From DASVBE01 sp963770375 (GTDB lineage Bacteria; Actinomycetota; Actinomycetes; Streptosporangiales; Streptosporangiaceae): DNA of 64,000 nt. Each line of letters opens with the position of its first letter. Positions within the stretch are counted from its first letter, which is position 1. Location of the stretch: the NCBI GenBank assembly GCA_963770375.1, contig CAVYPM010000018.1, positions 83,867-147,866 of the forward strand. The letters run 5' to 3'. Of this stretch, positions 10,893 to 19,275 are shown in pieces. The notes beneath the pieces are model-generated. The model was not told the origin of the DNA. It made no database searches and saw only the letters and a program-made list of their open reading frames with translations. A program made the position numbers and the translations under genes.

Positions 10893-12040
10893 GTCGAGTA
10901 GGCAGAGTTCTCGTGCACGTAGGCGACGGTCAGGTCGGTGGTCCGGATGGTGGCCGCGTGCGGCCCGGACCGCAGGTCGATGGTGATCGTCACGTCCCGC
11001 CCGGACAGGTCCACGCCGGACCGGTCCGCCGCGGCGCAGCCGTCCCGGCACACCCAGACGCCGTTGATGGCGACGCTCAGCTGGTCCGGGTCGTACGCCG
11101 CGGGGCTGGTGCCGACGGCCGCCAGCACCCGGCCCCAGTTCGGGTCCTCGCCCGCGATAGCGCACTTGAGCAGGTTGCACCGGGCCACCGCCCGGCCGGT
11201 GAGCACCGCGTCGTCCTCGCTGGCCGCGCCGGTCACCTCGATCGCGATGGCCTTGCCCGCGCCCTCGGCGTCCAGCTGCATCTGCCGGGCCAGGTCCGCA
11301 CACGCCGCTGTGAGCAGCGCAGTGAACTCGGCCACGTCGCCGGGCGGCCCGGCGGCGCCGCTGGCCAGCAGCAGCACGGTGTCGTTGGTGGACATGCAGC
11401 CGTCGGTGTCCAGCCGGCTGAACGTCGCGCCGGTGGCCGCGCGCAGCGCCCGGTCCAGGTCCGCGGCCGGCAGGTCCGCGTCGGTGGTGAGCACGCACAG
11501 CATCGTGGCCAGCGCGGGCGCGAGCATTGCCGCGCCCTTGGCCATCCCGCCGATGACGTAGGACGGGCCGTCCTGCCGGGTGGTCTTGGGCACGGTGTCG
11601 GTGGTCCTGATCGCGTCCGCGGCGGCCAGGCCGCCGTCCGCGGACGCGGCCTTGGCCGCGGCGTCCACCCCGGGCAGCAGCAGGTCCATCGGCAGCCGCT
11701 CGCCGATCAGGCCGGTGGAGCAGACCGCGACCTCGGCGGCGGGCGCGGGCAGCAGTCCGGCCAGCCGCTCGGCGGTCTGCTGGGTGTCGGCGTAGCCGGC
11801 CGGGCCGGTGCAGGCGTTCGCGCCGCCGGAGTTCAGCACCACGGCGCGGATCTGCCCGCCGCGGGCGACCTGCTCGGTCCACCGCACCGGGGCGGCCTTG
11901 ACCCGGTTGGCGGTGAACACCGCGGCGCCGGCCCAGGAGGGGCCGTCGTTCAGCACCACGGCCAGGTCGGGGTGACCGGAGGCCTTCAGGCCCGCGGTGA
12001 CGCCGGCGGCGCGGAAGCCCAGCGGGGCGGTGACGGTCAC
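10889..12040 (-). CDS. argJ: Bifunctional glutamate N-acetyltransferase / ornithine acetyltransferase
   Basis: Recycles the acetyl group from acetylornithine to glutamate. The 383-aa precursor belongs to the self-processing ArgJ family: the autocleavage site Ala-Thr lies in PALATMLCVLTTDAD, where the new N-terminal Thr is the nucleophile. SRLDTDGCMSTNDTV and EDPNWGRVLAA are further family blocks. The GTG start overlaps the argC stop by GTGA. No argA or argE is present in the cluster, consistent with the cyclic pathway; whether it also uses acetyl-CoA cannot be told from sequence. Confidence 0.95.
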   Translation of the reverse strand: MTVTAPLGFRAAGVTAGLKASGHPDLAVVLNDGPSWAGAAVFTANRVKAAPVRWTEQVARGGQIRAVVLNSGGANACTGPAGYADTQQTAERLAGLLPAPAAEVAVCSTGLIGERLPMDLLLPGVDAAAKAASADGGLAAADAIRTTDTVPKTTRQDGPSYVIGGMAKGAAMLAPALATMLCVLTTDADLPAADLDRALRAATGATFSRLDTDGCMSTNDTVLLLASGAAGPPGDVAEFTALLTAACADLARQMQLDAEGAGKAIAIEVTGAASEDDAVLTGRAVARCNLLKCAIAGEDPNWGRVLAAVGTSPAAYDPDQLSVAINGVWVCRDGCAAADRSGVDLSGRDVTITIDLRSGPHAATIRTTDLTVAYVHENSAYST

Positions 12041-13125
12041 GGCGCCACCCCGCAGGCGGCCAGGCCGGCCGTCTCGGGCAGCCCGAGCATCAGGTTGGCG
12101 TCCTGGATAGCCTGCCCGGCCGCGCCCTTGCCCAGGTTGTCCAGGGCCGCGACGGCCACCGCACGGCTCGCGCGGGTGTCCGCGGCCACCTGCAGGTGCG
12201 CGGCGTTCGAGCCGCTGACCGACGCCGTGGCCGGCCACTGGCCTGCGGGCAGCACGCGCACGAACGGCTCGCCCGCGTACGCCTCCTCCAGCGCGGCCCG
12301 CAGCCGCCCGGTCGCGGTATGACCGGGATCGCTGCCCCCGGGACCGGGGCCGTACCCGGCGCCAGCCGCCGCGGTCAGCGGGGCGGTGCAGGTGGCCAGG
12401 ATGCCGCGCGGCATGGGGGCCAGCAGCGGGGTGAACGAGACGGTCACCGCCGTCCCGGCGGCCTCGCCGAGGGCCTGCTCCATCTCCGGGGTGTGCCGGT
12501 GCAGGCCACCGACCTGGTAGGCGGACACCGAGCCCATGACCTCGCTGCCGAGCAGTTCCGGCTTGGCCGACCGGCCCGCGCCGGACGTGCCGGACGCGGC
12601 CACCACGACCACGTCCGCGGGGCTGACCAGGCCCGCCGCCAGCAGCGGGGCCAGGGCCAGGGCCACCGCGGTGGCGTAGCAGCCGGGCGCGGCGACCTGG
12701 CGGGCGGCGCTGATCGCGGCGCGCCCGCCGGGCAGTTCCGGGAGCCCGTAGGGCCACCGGCCCTGATGCTCGGAGCCGTAGAACTTCTGCCAGGCGGCCG
12801 GGTCGCCAAGCCGGAAGTCCGCGCCCAGGTCCACCACCATCGCTCCGGCCGGCAGCCCGGCGGCCAGCGCCGCCGACTGGCCGTGCGGCAGGGCCAGGAA
12901 GACCAGGTCGCACTCGCCGAGCAGGCTCTCCTCGAGCGCCTCGAACCGGCGCCCGGCCAGCCCGGGCAGCGCGGCCAGGTGCGGGTGCACCGCGCCCACC
13001 GGCTGGCCCGCGTTGCCCTGGCCGGTGACCGGGCCGATCTCCAGGTCCGGGTGCCCGGCCAGCAGCCGGAGCAGTTCGCCGCCCGCATAGCCGCTGGCAC
13101 CCGCGACCGCTACCCGCGCGCCCAT
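12037..13125 (-). CDS. argC: N-acetyl-gamma-glutamyl-phosphate reductase
   Basis: NADPH-dependent reduction of acetylglutamyl phosphate to the semialdehyde, first gene of the arg operon. The 362-aa product begins with the dinucleotide fold VAVAGASGYAGGELLRLL and has the catalytic Cys in APGCYAT. The ATG follows AAAGGAGGGCGG, a strong ribosome-binding site. The upstream intergenic region carries a promoter overlapped by a candidate ARG box, so this is the main regulated start of argCJBDFR(G). Confidence 0.96.
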   Translation of the reverse strand: MGARVAVAGASGYAGGELLRLLAGHPDLEIGPVTGQGNAGQPVGAVHPHLAALPGLAGRRFEALEESLLGECDLVFLALPHGQSAALAAGLPAGAMVVDLGADFRLGDPAAWQKFYGSEHQGRWPYGLPELPGGRAAISAARQVAAPGCYATAVALALAPLLAAGLVSPADVVVVAASGTSGAGRSAKPELLGSEVMGSVSAYQVGGLHRHTPEMEQALGEAAGTAVTVSFTPLLAPMPRGILATCTAPLTAAAGAGYGPGPGGSDPGHTATGRLRAALEEAYAGEPFVRVLPAGQWPATASVSGSNAAHLQVAADTRASRAVAVAALDNLGKGAAGQAIQDANLMLGLPETAGLAACGVAP

Positions 13126-13152
13126 CCGCCCTCCTTTGCCGCCTCACCCTGA

Positions 13153-13190
13153 TCTGAATTATTATGCGGGGCGACGTTAGAATATGCAAA
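13153..13190 (-). promoter_or_regulatory. argC promoter overlapped by candidate ArgR operator
   Basis: On the minus strand, -35 TTTGCA (13185-13190), 18 bp, then -10 CATAAT (13161-13166). The -10 lies inside CGCATAATAATTCAG, one mismatch from the TGCATA-N3-ATTCA form of ARG box that I recall from actinobacteria. A second half-site, TTTGCATATTC, covers the -35. An arginine-loaded ArgR hexamer on both would block RNA polymerase. Only the first box is convincing as a full site. Confidence 0.6.
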
Positions 13191-13280
13191 GCGGCGCAAC
13201 GGCAACCCGCCAGGGCGCAGAAGCGTCGAACCAGGACGGAACCGAGAAGTCTGCGGGGATTGGGCCGTCGGCGGGCCGGC

Positions 13281-13309
13281 TTGGGCACGGTGAGCCGGGA
13301 CGGCATGAT
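13281..13309 (+). promoter_or_regulatory. Candidate promoter of the small lipoprotein gene
   Basis: TTGGGC (13281-13286), 17 bp, CATGAT (13304-13309) on the plus strand. It would start transcription about 18 nt before the ATG at 13334, leaving room for the AGAGGAG ribosome-binding site. Match to consensus is moderate. Confidence 0.4.
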
Positions 13310-13333
13310 GGGCACCGCAGAGAGGAGATGCCG

Positions 13334-13762
13334 ATGGCCGACGCCAGACGGCATGCCGCGCTGCGCTGCGGCGCGCTGGGCCTGGCCGCGCTGGCGCTGG
13401 CCCTGGCCGCGGCCGGCTGCGGGGGCGGCGGGAAGGGCCATCCCGCGGCCGCGCCGTCCGCATCGGCCAGCACGAAGGCCCTGCCTTCCTGCGGCACCAC
13501 GAAGACCGCGGCGAACGTGCCGGTCACCATCGAGGTACACCGCGGCAAGGTCGATTGCGATGAGGCGATGAGCGTCGAGCGGAAGTACGCCGCCGCGATC
13601 GAGTCGGGCAAGGAGCCGGGCAACGGCGGCGGCGGGCCGGTGAAGGTCGACGGCTGGACCTGCCGCGGCTTCGCCACCCCGGTGGTGCTGCGCACCGGCA
13701 ACGCGTCCAAGTGCGAGAAGGGCACCGCGGAGATCCTCGCCGTACTGCCCACCACGGCCTAG
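13334..13762 (+). CDS. Small putative lipoprotein, unknown function
   Basis: The 142-aa product has a lipoprotein signal: a short basic start (MADARRHAALR), a hydrophobic stretch, and the lipobox LAAAGC with Cys near residue 27, so it should be anchored outside the membrane. After a Ser/Ala linker the mature part has four Cys (CGTTKT, VDCDEA, TCRGF, KCEKG), which could form two disulfides. The ATG at 13334 was chosen for its 6-nt spacing from AGAGGAG; earlier in-frame ATGs lack this. It diverges from argC and converges with pheT, with a dispersed repeat copy between. No family recognised. Confidence 0.75.
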   Translation: MADARRHAALRCGALGLAALALALAAAGCGGGGKGHPAAAPSASASTKALPSCGTTKTAANVPVTIEVHRGKVDCDEAMSVERKYAAAIESGKEPGNGGGGPVKVDGWTCRGFATPVVLRTGNASKCEKGTAEILAVLPTTA

Positions 13763-13794
13763 CTCGCTGGCGTAGCCGGCAGGGCGAGCGCAGG

Positions 13795-13894
13795 TGCCGC
13801 CGGCGCTGTTTTCCCGACGAGCGACGCCGGCGCGACGCAGGAGCGCCGCGGAGCGAGGAGGGACGGCAGCGCCTCCTCAGCGGCCCTGCGCGAG
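13795..13894. repeat. Dispersed 3'-end repeat, copy A (diverged)
   Basis: Shares the core GCGCTGTTTTCCCGACGAGC, then GCGACG..GGAGCGCC..GGAGCGAGGAGGGA.GGCAGCGC with copies at 19136, 36436 and 43663. It fills the convergent gap between the lipoprotein gene and pheT and supplies the last codons and TGA stop of pheT (13877-13879). Its left hairpin arm is changed compared with the other copies. Confidence 0.8.
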
Positions 13895-16528
13895 CCGGCA
13901 GCGCAGTACTGCGCCGGTGCGGCGGGCCGCCTCGGCGACCGCCGCCTCCCGGGCCGTGCTGGCCTCCTCCGCGGTCAGCGTGCGGTCCGCGGCGCGGAAC
14001 CGCAGCGTGTAGCTCAGCGACTTGCGGCCCTCGCCGGCCTGCTCGCCGGTGTACACGTCGAACAGCACGATGTCCTCCAGCAGCGACCCGCTGGCCGACC
14101 GGGCCCCGTCCACCAGCGCGGCGGCCACCTCGGCGGACGGCACCCCGGCGGGCACGGACAGCGACACATCCTGGGTCGCCACCGGGTAACCGGACACCGG
14201 CGGGACCTGGACCGGCCCGAGACCGGCCAGCGCGGTCTCCACCACGGACATGTCCAGCTCGGCCGCGCAGGTCCGGGGCGGCAGCCCGAACTCGCTGATC
14301 ACCCGCGGGTGCAGCTCGCCCGCGTAGCCCACCAGCCAGCTGCGGTCCGGGCCGGCCGTCACGGACAGCGCCGCGCACCGGCCCGGGTGCCACGGCGCCT
14401 CCTGGGCGGCCGCTACGGTGAACGGCACCCCATAGACCGCCAGCGCCTGGCGGGCCGCCTCGATGGCGTCCTGCCAGCCGGCCGGACGGCCCTTTCCCCA
14501 CCAGCCCGCGGTGTCCCGGTCCCCGGCCAGCACCACACCCAGGTGCAGCGGCTGGTCGGGCAGGGCCGCGTCCAGCGTGGCCGCCTCCGCCACGGTGGGC
14601 CCGTGGTCGACGGCCAGGATCGGCGCCACGCCGGGCCCGCCCGGCTGGGTCAGGAACACCTTGCCCAGCTCGAACAGGGCGACGTCGGCGAACCCGCGGC
14701 CGGTGTTGCGGATCAGCACCCGCAGCAGGCCGGGCAGCAGCGTGCCGCGCAGCAGCGGCTCGTCGTCCTTGATCGGGTTGGCGATCTGCGGCACGCTGCG
14801 CCGCGGGTCGCCGGGCGGCAGGCCGAGCCGGTCGGCGTCCGCGGCCGGGCCGAACGGGTTGCTGATCACCTCGACGAAGCCGCGGCTGGCCAGGTGCCGG
14901 CCGAGGGTGCGGCGCAGCCGCTGCCGCGGGGTCAGCCCGTGCCCGGCGGCCGCGCGCGGCATCCGGACCGGCACGTTCTCGTACCCCTCCAGCCGGATGA
15001 CCTCCTCGGCCAGGTCGGCCGGGTCGGTCAGGTCCGGGCGCCAGGACGGCGGGGTCACGGTCAGCCACCCGCCGGTCCGGTCGTGCCGGGCGTGCTCGTG
15101 CCGCACGTGCCGGCCGGGCCCGTCCGGGTCGGCCGCGCCGCCTGCCGCGCCCGCCTCGGCGGTCTCCGCGTGCACCTCGCAGCCGATCTGGCGGAGCCGC
15201 CTGGTCACCGCGTCCAGCCCGTAGACCACCCCAGCCACCTGGTCCGGGTAGCTGGCGGTCATGCCGATCGTCACCGGCGCCACGTCCACCTGCGCGTGCG
15301 TGCAGCCGGGCACCACGGTGCCGCCGCCCAGCGCGGTCAGCAGCGACACCGCCCGGGCCGAGGCGCGCAGCGGCAGCTCGCGGTCCACGCCCCGCTCGAA
15401 CCGGGCCGAGGCCTCGCTGAACAGCCGGTGCCGCCGGCTCATCCGGGCGGTGCCCGCCATGGAGAAGTGCGCCGCCTCGATGACCAGATCGGCGCTGTCC
15501 GGCGTGATCTCGGTGGCCAGCCCGCCCATCGTGCCGGCCAGCGAGATCGGCCCGGACTCGTCGGTGATCAGGATGTCGTCCGGGTCCAGGGCGCGGACCA
15601 CGTGGTCGAGGGTTTCCAGCTGCTCCCCCGGCCGGGCCCGGCGGACCACGATCGGCCCGGTCAGCGCGGACCGGTCGAACGCGTGCAGCGGCTGGCCGAG
15701 CTCGATCATCAGGTAGTTGGTCACGTCCACGGCCAGCGAGATGCTGCGCATCCCGCACCGGGCCAGCCGCACCCGCATGGCCAGCGGGGTGGGCCGGGCC
15801 GGGTCCAGGCCGCGGACCTCGCGCAGCACGAACCGGTCGCACGCGGTGGGGTCGCCGATGCTGGCCGGCCACACCGCGCCGGACTCGCCGGCCAGGTCCG
15901 GGGGCAGATCCGCGCTGGCCGGGTCGGTGTAGCCGGCGTCGTAGGCCAGCGCCAGGTCCCTGGCCACGCCGCGGATGGACAGCGCGTAGCCGCGGTCCGG
16001 GGTGATCGACAGGTCGAGCACCCAGTCGCGCAGCCCGGCCCAGGCGGTGAAGTCCTGGCCCAGCGGCGCGTCGTCGGGCAGCACCAGGATGCCGGAGTGG
16101 TCGTCGCCGAGGCCAAGCTCGGCGGCCGAGCAGATCATGCCCTCCGACATCCGGCCGTAGGCCTTTCTGGCACCGATCGTGAATCCGCCGGGCAGCACGG
16201 CGCCGGGCAGCGCCAGCGGCACCAGGTCACCGACCGCGAAGTTGACCGCGCCGCAGATGACGTGCCGGTCCTGGCCGTCGCCGGCCGACGTCCGGCAGTA
16301 CCTGATCGGCTTGCGGAACCCGGTCAGCTCCTCGATCTCGCGGACCTGGGCGACGACCACGCCGGAGATGTCGTGCCCGGCGGGCTCGACGGTCTCGACC
16401 TCGAGGCCGACGGCGGTCAGCCGGGCGGCCACCGCACGGGCGGTCTCCTCCCCGAGGGCCCCGTCCGGCCCGGCGGGCAGGTCCAGGTGGGCGTACTCGA
16501 GCAGCCATGACAGCGGGACGCGCATCAC
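13877..16528 (-). CDS. pheT: Phenylalanyl-tRNA synthetase beta subunit
   Basis: Beta chain of the (alpha-beta)2 PheRS. The 883-aa protein has an N-terminal EMAP/tRNA-binding domain (about residues 40-155, ICSAAELGLG), the B3/B4 editing domain (RFERGVDRE region), B5 domain, a pseudo-catalytic class II fold and a C-terminal anticodon-binding FDX-ACB domain (VSGYPVATQDVSLSVP). It starts at GTG 16528, overlapping the pheS stop by GTGA, or at the next codon, ATG 16525. A Gly/Asp/His-rich insert near residues 450-475 is unusual but in frame. The last codons (LAQGR-stop) lie in repeat copy A. Confidence 0.95.
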   Translation of the reverse strand: MMRVPLSWLLEYAHLDLPAGPDGALGEETARAVAARLTAVGLEVETVEPAGHDISGVVVAQVREIEELTGFRKPIRYCRTSAGDGQDRHVICGAVNFAVGDLVPLALPGAVLPGGFTIGARKAYGRMSEGMICSAAELGLGDDHSGILVLPDDAPLGQDFTAWAGLRDWVLDLSITPDRGYALSIRGVARDLALAYDAGYTDPASADLPPDLAGESGAVWPASIGDPTACDRFVLREVRGLDPARPTPLAMRVRLARCGMRSISLAVDVTNYLMIELGQPLHAFDRSALTGPIVVRRARPGEQLETLDHVVRALDPDDILITDESGPISLAGTMGGLATEITPDSADLVIEAAHFSMAGTARMSRRHRLFSEASARFERGVDRELPLRASARAVSLLTALGGGTVVPGCTHAQVDVAPVTIGMTASYPDQVAGVVYGLDAVTRRLRQIGCEVHAETAEAGAAGGAADPDGPGRHVRHEHARHDRTGGWLTVTPPSWRPDLTDPADLAEEVIRLEGYENVPVRMPRAAAGHGLTPRQRLRRTLGRHLASRGFVEVISNPFGPAADADRLGLPPGDPRRSVPQIANPIKDDEPLLRGTLLPGLLRVLIRNTGRGFADVALFELGKVFLTQPGGPGVAPILAVDHGPTVAEAATLDAALPDQPLHLGVVLAGDRDTAGWWGKGRPAGWQDAIEAARQALAVYGVPFTVAAAQEAPWHPGRCAALSVTAGPDRSWLVGYAGELHPRVISEFGLPPRTCAAELDMSVVETALAGLGPVQVPPVSGYPVATQDVSLSVPAGVPSAEVAAALVDGARSASGSLLEDIVLFDVYTGEQAGEGRKSLSYTLRFRAADRTLTAEEASTAREAAVAEAARRTGAVLRCRLAQGR

Positions 16529-17646
16529 GCCTCCATTCCGAAGGCGCGGCTGAACCGCACATCACCCTCGACGGTGTCCCTGATGTCGGTGACCCCGTGC
16601 CTGATCATCAGCGCCCGCTCGATGCCGAGCCCGAACGCGAACCCGCTGTACCGGTCCGGGTCGATGCCGCAGGCGACCAGCACCCGCGGGTTGACCATGC
16701 CGGCCCCGGCGATCTCGATCCAGCCCTGCGACCGGCAGACCCGGCACGGGTCGCCGCCGGGCCGGGTGGACGCCATCCGGCACACGTGGCATTCCATGGA
16801 CACGTCCACGGACGGCTCGGTGAACGGGAAGAAGTCCGGCCGCAGCCGGGTGCGCAGGCCCTCGCCGAACATCGCGTCGACGAACGCGCTGATCGCGCCC
16901 CGCAGGTCGGCCATGGTCAGGCCCTCGTCCACGGCCAGGCACTCGATCTGGTGGAACACCGGGCTGTGCGTGGCGTCCAGGGTGTCGGTGCGGAAGCACT
17001 TGCCCGGGCTGACCACGTACAGCGGCAGCGGCCGGGTGAGCATGGACCGGATCTGCACCGGCGAGGTGTGCGTGCGCAGCACCACGCCGGACCGGTCCGC
17101 GCCGCCCGGGCCCCGCACGAAGAACGTGTCCTGCATCTCCCTGGCCGGGTGGTCAGGGGGGAAGTTCAGCGCGTCGAAGTTGAACCATTCGGCCTCGACC
17201 TCGGGCCCCTCGGCGACCTCGTAGCCCATGCCGACGAACACGTCGGTGAGCCGCTCGGCGACCACGGTGACCGGGTGCCTGGCGCCCTGCGGGGTGCGGT
17301 CCCAGGGCAGGGTGACGTCGACCTTTTCCTCGTCCAGGACCCGCTGGTCCCGGTCAGCTTCCAGCTCGCCCTGACGGGTGGCCAGCGCGTCCCTGATCGC
17401 GGTGCGGGCCGCGCCCACGCGGCGGCCGGCGTCGGCCCGGGCGGCCGGGGGCAGGGCCTTGATCTCAGCGTTGGCCTCGGTGATGGGCGCCCGGTCACCG
17501 GCGTGCGCCAGCCGCGCCGCCTTCAGCTGGTCGAGATCCTTGCTGCTGGCAATGGCGGCCAGGGCCTCGTCGACGGCGCGCTGCACCTCCTCGGCGGACA
17601 GCGCCGACACCGCGACCGGGTCGTAGCTCTTGTTCGGTGCGGACAT
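16525..17646 (-). CDS. pheS: Phenylalanyl-tRNA synthetase alpha subunit
   Basis: Catalytic chain of PheRS. The 373-aa product has an N-terminal coiled-coil arm (about residues 20-100) and a class II core with motif 2 KCFRTDTLDATHSPVFHQIE and motif 3 GFAFGLGIERALM. Cys pairs (ECHVC, CRVC) sit in the Ser/Gly-rich loop, as in other actinobacteria. ATG at 17646 with AGGA about 8 nt upstream. It is coupled to pheT by a 4-nt overlap. No T-box leader is visible in the 146 bp ahead of it. Confidence 0.96.
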   Translation of the reverse strand: MSAPNKSYDPVAVSALSAEEVQRAVDEALAAIASSKDLDQLKAARLAHAGDRAPITEANAEIKALPPAARADAGRRVGAARTAIRDALATRQGELEADRDQRVLDEEKVDVTLPWDRTPQGARHPVTVVAERLTDVFVGMGYEVAEGPEVEAEWFNFDALNFPPDHPAREMQDTFFVRGPGGADRSGVVLRTHTSPVQIRSMLTRPLPLYVVSPGKCFRTDTLDATHSPVFHQIECLAVDEGLTMADLRGAISAFVDAMFGEGLRTRLRPDFFPFTEPSVDVSMECHVCRMASTRPGGDPCRVCRSQGWIEIAGAGMVNPRVLVACGIDPDRYSGFAFGLGIERALMIRHGVTDIRDTVEGDVRFSRAFGMEA

Positions 17647-17773
17647 TGTGGGTTCCTGATCTCCTGCGTTGTGCCCGTCGACATGGACTGTGGGCCCGTA
17701 GAACCATACGCAACGGCTGGCGGGGGCTGGCCGTGCGGTCAGAGCCGACCGCCGCCGCCGCGGATCAGGTCAT

Positions 17774-17789
17774 GCGGGCGCGAGCCCGC
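17774..17789 (-). terminator. Short hairpin after the histidine kinase gene
   Basis: GCGGGC, loop GCGA, GCCCGC, beginning 3 nt past the kinase stop at 17793. It is a weak 6-bp stem without a T-run, so a terminator role is tentative. Confidence 0.3.
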
Positions 17790-17792
17790 CGG

Positions 17793-19097
17793 TCAGCCAA
17801 ATTCAGGCGTGCCGGCGGGCATGGTAAATCGGAACTCCGCCCCGCCGCCGGGCGCCTGGTGCACGCTGATGGTCCCGCCGTGCGCCTCGACCAGGCCCTT
17901 GACGATGAACAGGCCAAGGCCCGCACCGCCGCGCCGCTTGGCCCGCCAGAACTGGCGGAACACCCGCGGGGCCAGCTCGGGCGCGATGCCAGCGCCCTGG
18001 TCGCGGACGGACACCGCGATCCCAGGGGCCCCGGCGCCACGCAGCGGTTCCACCATGGTTGTTACGGTACCAGCCCCGTGCCGGACCGCGTTCTCGATCA
18101 GGTTTCCCAGGATCTGGTCGATCTTGTCCGCATCCAGCCAGGTCTCCGGCAGTTCGCGGGCCACCTGCAGCTGGAACCGGGCCGCGTTCTCCCCGGAGGC
18201 GACCCGGCCGGCGATGATCCGGCTGGCCCGCTGCGGCACGTCGACCAGCTGCCGGTGCACCTCGATCCGGCCGGCCTCGATCCGGGACACGTCGAGCAGC
18301 TCGGTGATCAGCCGGGTGACCCGGTCCGCGTCCGCGTTGACCGTCTCCAGCATGACCCGCTTCTGGTCGTCGGTGAACCGCGGCCACTTGGCGAGCAGCG
18401 TCGCGGTGAACCCCTTGACGCTGGTCAGCGGGGAGCGCAGCTCGTGCGCCACGGTGGAGACAAGGTCGGCGCGGCTGCGCTCGATCCGGGCCCGCTGCTC
18501 GGCGCCGCGCAGCGTGATGACGAGCTTGCTCACCCGGCGGGGCGGGGTGCCGCGGCCGTCCCGCGGCGGCGGGACCGGGTCGCGCACGTAGCCGACCGAC
18601 ACCAGCAGCTCGGTCAGCTCGTCGCCGGAGGGCAGGTACAGGGAGCGCTCGGGGTGCCGGGTGCGGGTGGACAGGCCGTGGTAGGGGCGGACGTGCGCCC
18701 ACCAGTTGCGCCCGTCGGAGTCCTGCAGCGGCAGGACGTGCCGCACGTCCTGGCCGAGCGCGCGGGCCGGCAGGATCCCGGTCAGCCGCCGGGCCGCCCG
18801 GTTGAACACCGTGACGCAGCCTCCGGCGTCCGCGACGACCAGCCCATCGGGAAGGTCATCGGCGGCCACCAGGCCGCTGCCGGGGTCGTCCGCCAGATCC
18901 GGGCGGCCGTCCGGCGCGGCCTGGGCCTGGCCCGGCACGGTGCTGTCCACTCGCGCTGCCGCCCTCCGCCCCGGCGCTGTTCCCCCGGAAGGATGCGGGC
19001 CGTGGCCCAGGATCCGGGGGCTCCCAGGGCTGGCTGATGCGCCCTGCCGCAACGGCGGCGGCGCGGCGACCCCGTCGGGGATCACCCAATGACACAA
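17793..19097 (-). CDS. PAS-domain sensor histidine kinase, no predicted membrane segment
   Basis: Probable cytoplasmic two-component kinase. After a long Gly/Ala/Pro-rich N-terminus comes a PAS domain (about residues 80-160, DGLVVADAGGCVTVFNRAARRLTG), then HisKA with the H-box STVAHELRSPLTSVKGF, and a HATPase with N-box QILGNLIENAVRHG, DQGAGIAP and GGAGLGLFIVKGL. All catalytic residues look intact. No response regulator is adjacent, so it is an orphan by position. The same slot between trmH and pheS holds a sensor kinase in Streptomyces. The start is uncertain: TTG 19097, GTG 19085 or GTG 18950. A TAGAGT -10-like element lies just upstream. Confidence 0.88.
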   Translation of the reverse strand: MCHWVIPDGVAAPPPLRQGASASPGSPRILGHGPHPSGGTAPGRRAAARVDSTVPGQAQAAPDGRPDLADDPGSGLVAADDLPDGLVVADAGGCVTVFNRAARRLTGILPARALGQDVRHVLPLQDSDGRNWWAHVRPYHGLSTRTRHPERSLYLPSGDELTELLVSVGYVRDPVPPPRDGRGTPPRRVSKLVITLRGAEQRARIERSRADLVSTVAHELRSPLTSVKGFTATLLAKWPRFTDDQKRVMLETVNADADRVTRLITELLDVSRIEAGRIEVHRQLVDVPQRASRIIAGRVASGENAARFQLQVARELPETWLDADKIDQILGNLIENAVRHGAGTVTTMVEPLRGAGAPGIAVSVRDQGAGIAPELAPRVFRQFWRAKRRGGAGLGLFIVKGLVEAHGGTISVHQAPGGGAEFRFTMPAGTPEFG

Positions 19098-19135
19098 CGT
19101 GATCAGACTCTAGCGTGTCCGGAACATGGTTCGGC

Positions 19136-19275
19136 ACTGTGCTTGCTGGCTCGCTGCGGGCCGCTATGAGCGCTGCCTTCCCTCCTCGCTCCCTCGGCGC
19201 TCCTTCGTCGCGCCTCATCGCTCGTCAGGAAAACAGCGCCGCGGCCCTCCGCGAGCTGGGCCGGCTCCGCCGGCG
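19136..19275 (-). repeat. Dispersed 3'-end repeat, copy B
   Basis: Reverse-oriented copy, nearly identical to copy D over the core. On the minus strand it opens with GCCGGCGGAGCCGGCC and ends GCTCATAGCGGCCCGCAGCG, then AGC. It covers the 3' end of trmH, including its TGA stop (19225-19227), and ends 38 bp from the kinase start. The most distal tail residues of the methyltransferase are repeat-encoded. Confidence 0.85.

Noticed and set aside
17647..17792. T-box leader before pheS
   Set aside because: The gap is only 146 bp and lacks a recognisable T-box sequence or terminator with a T-run.
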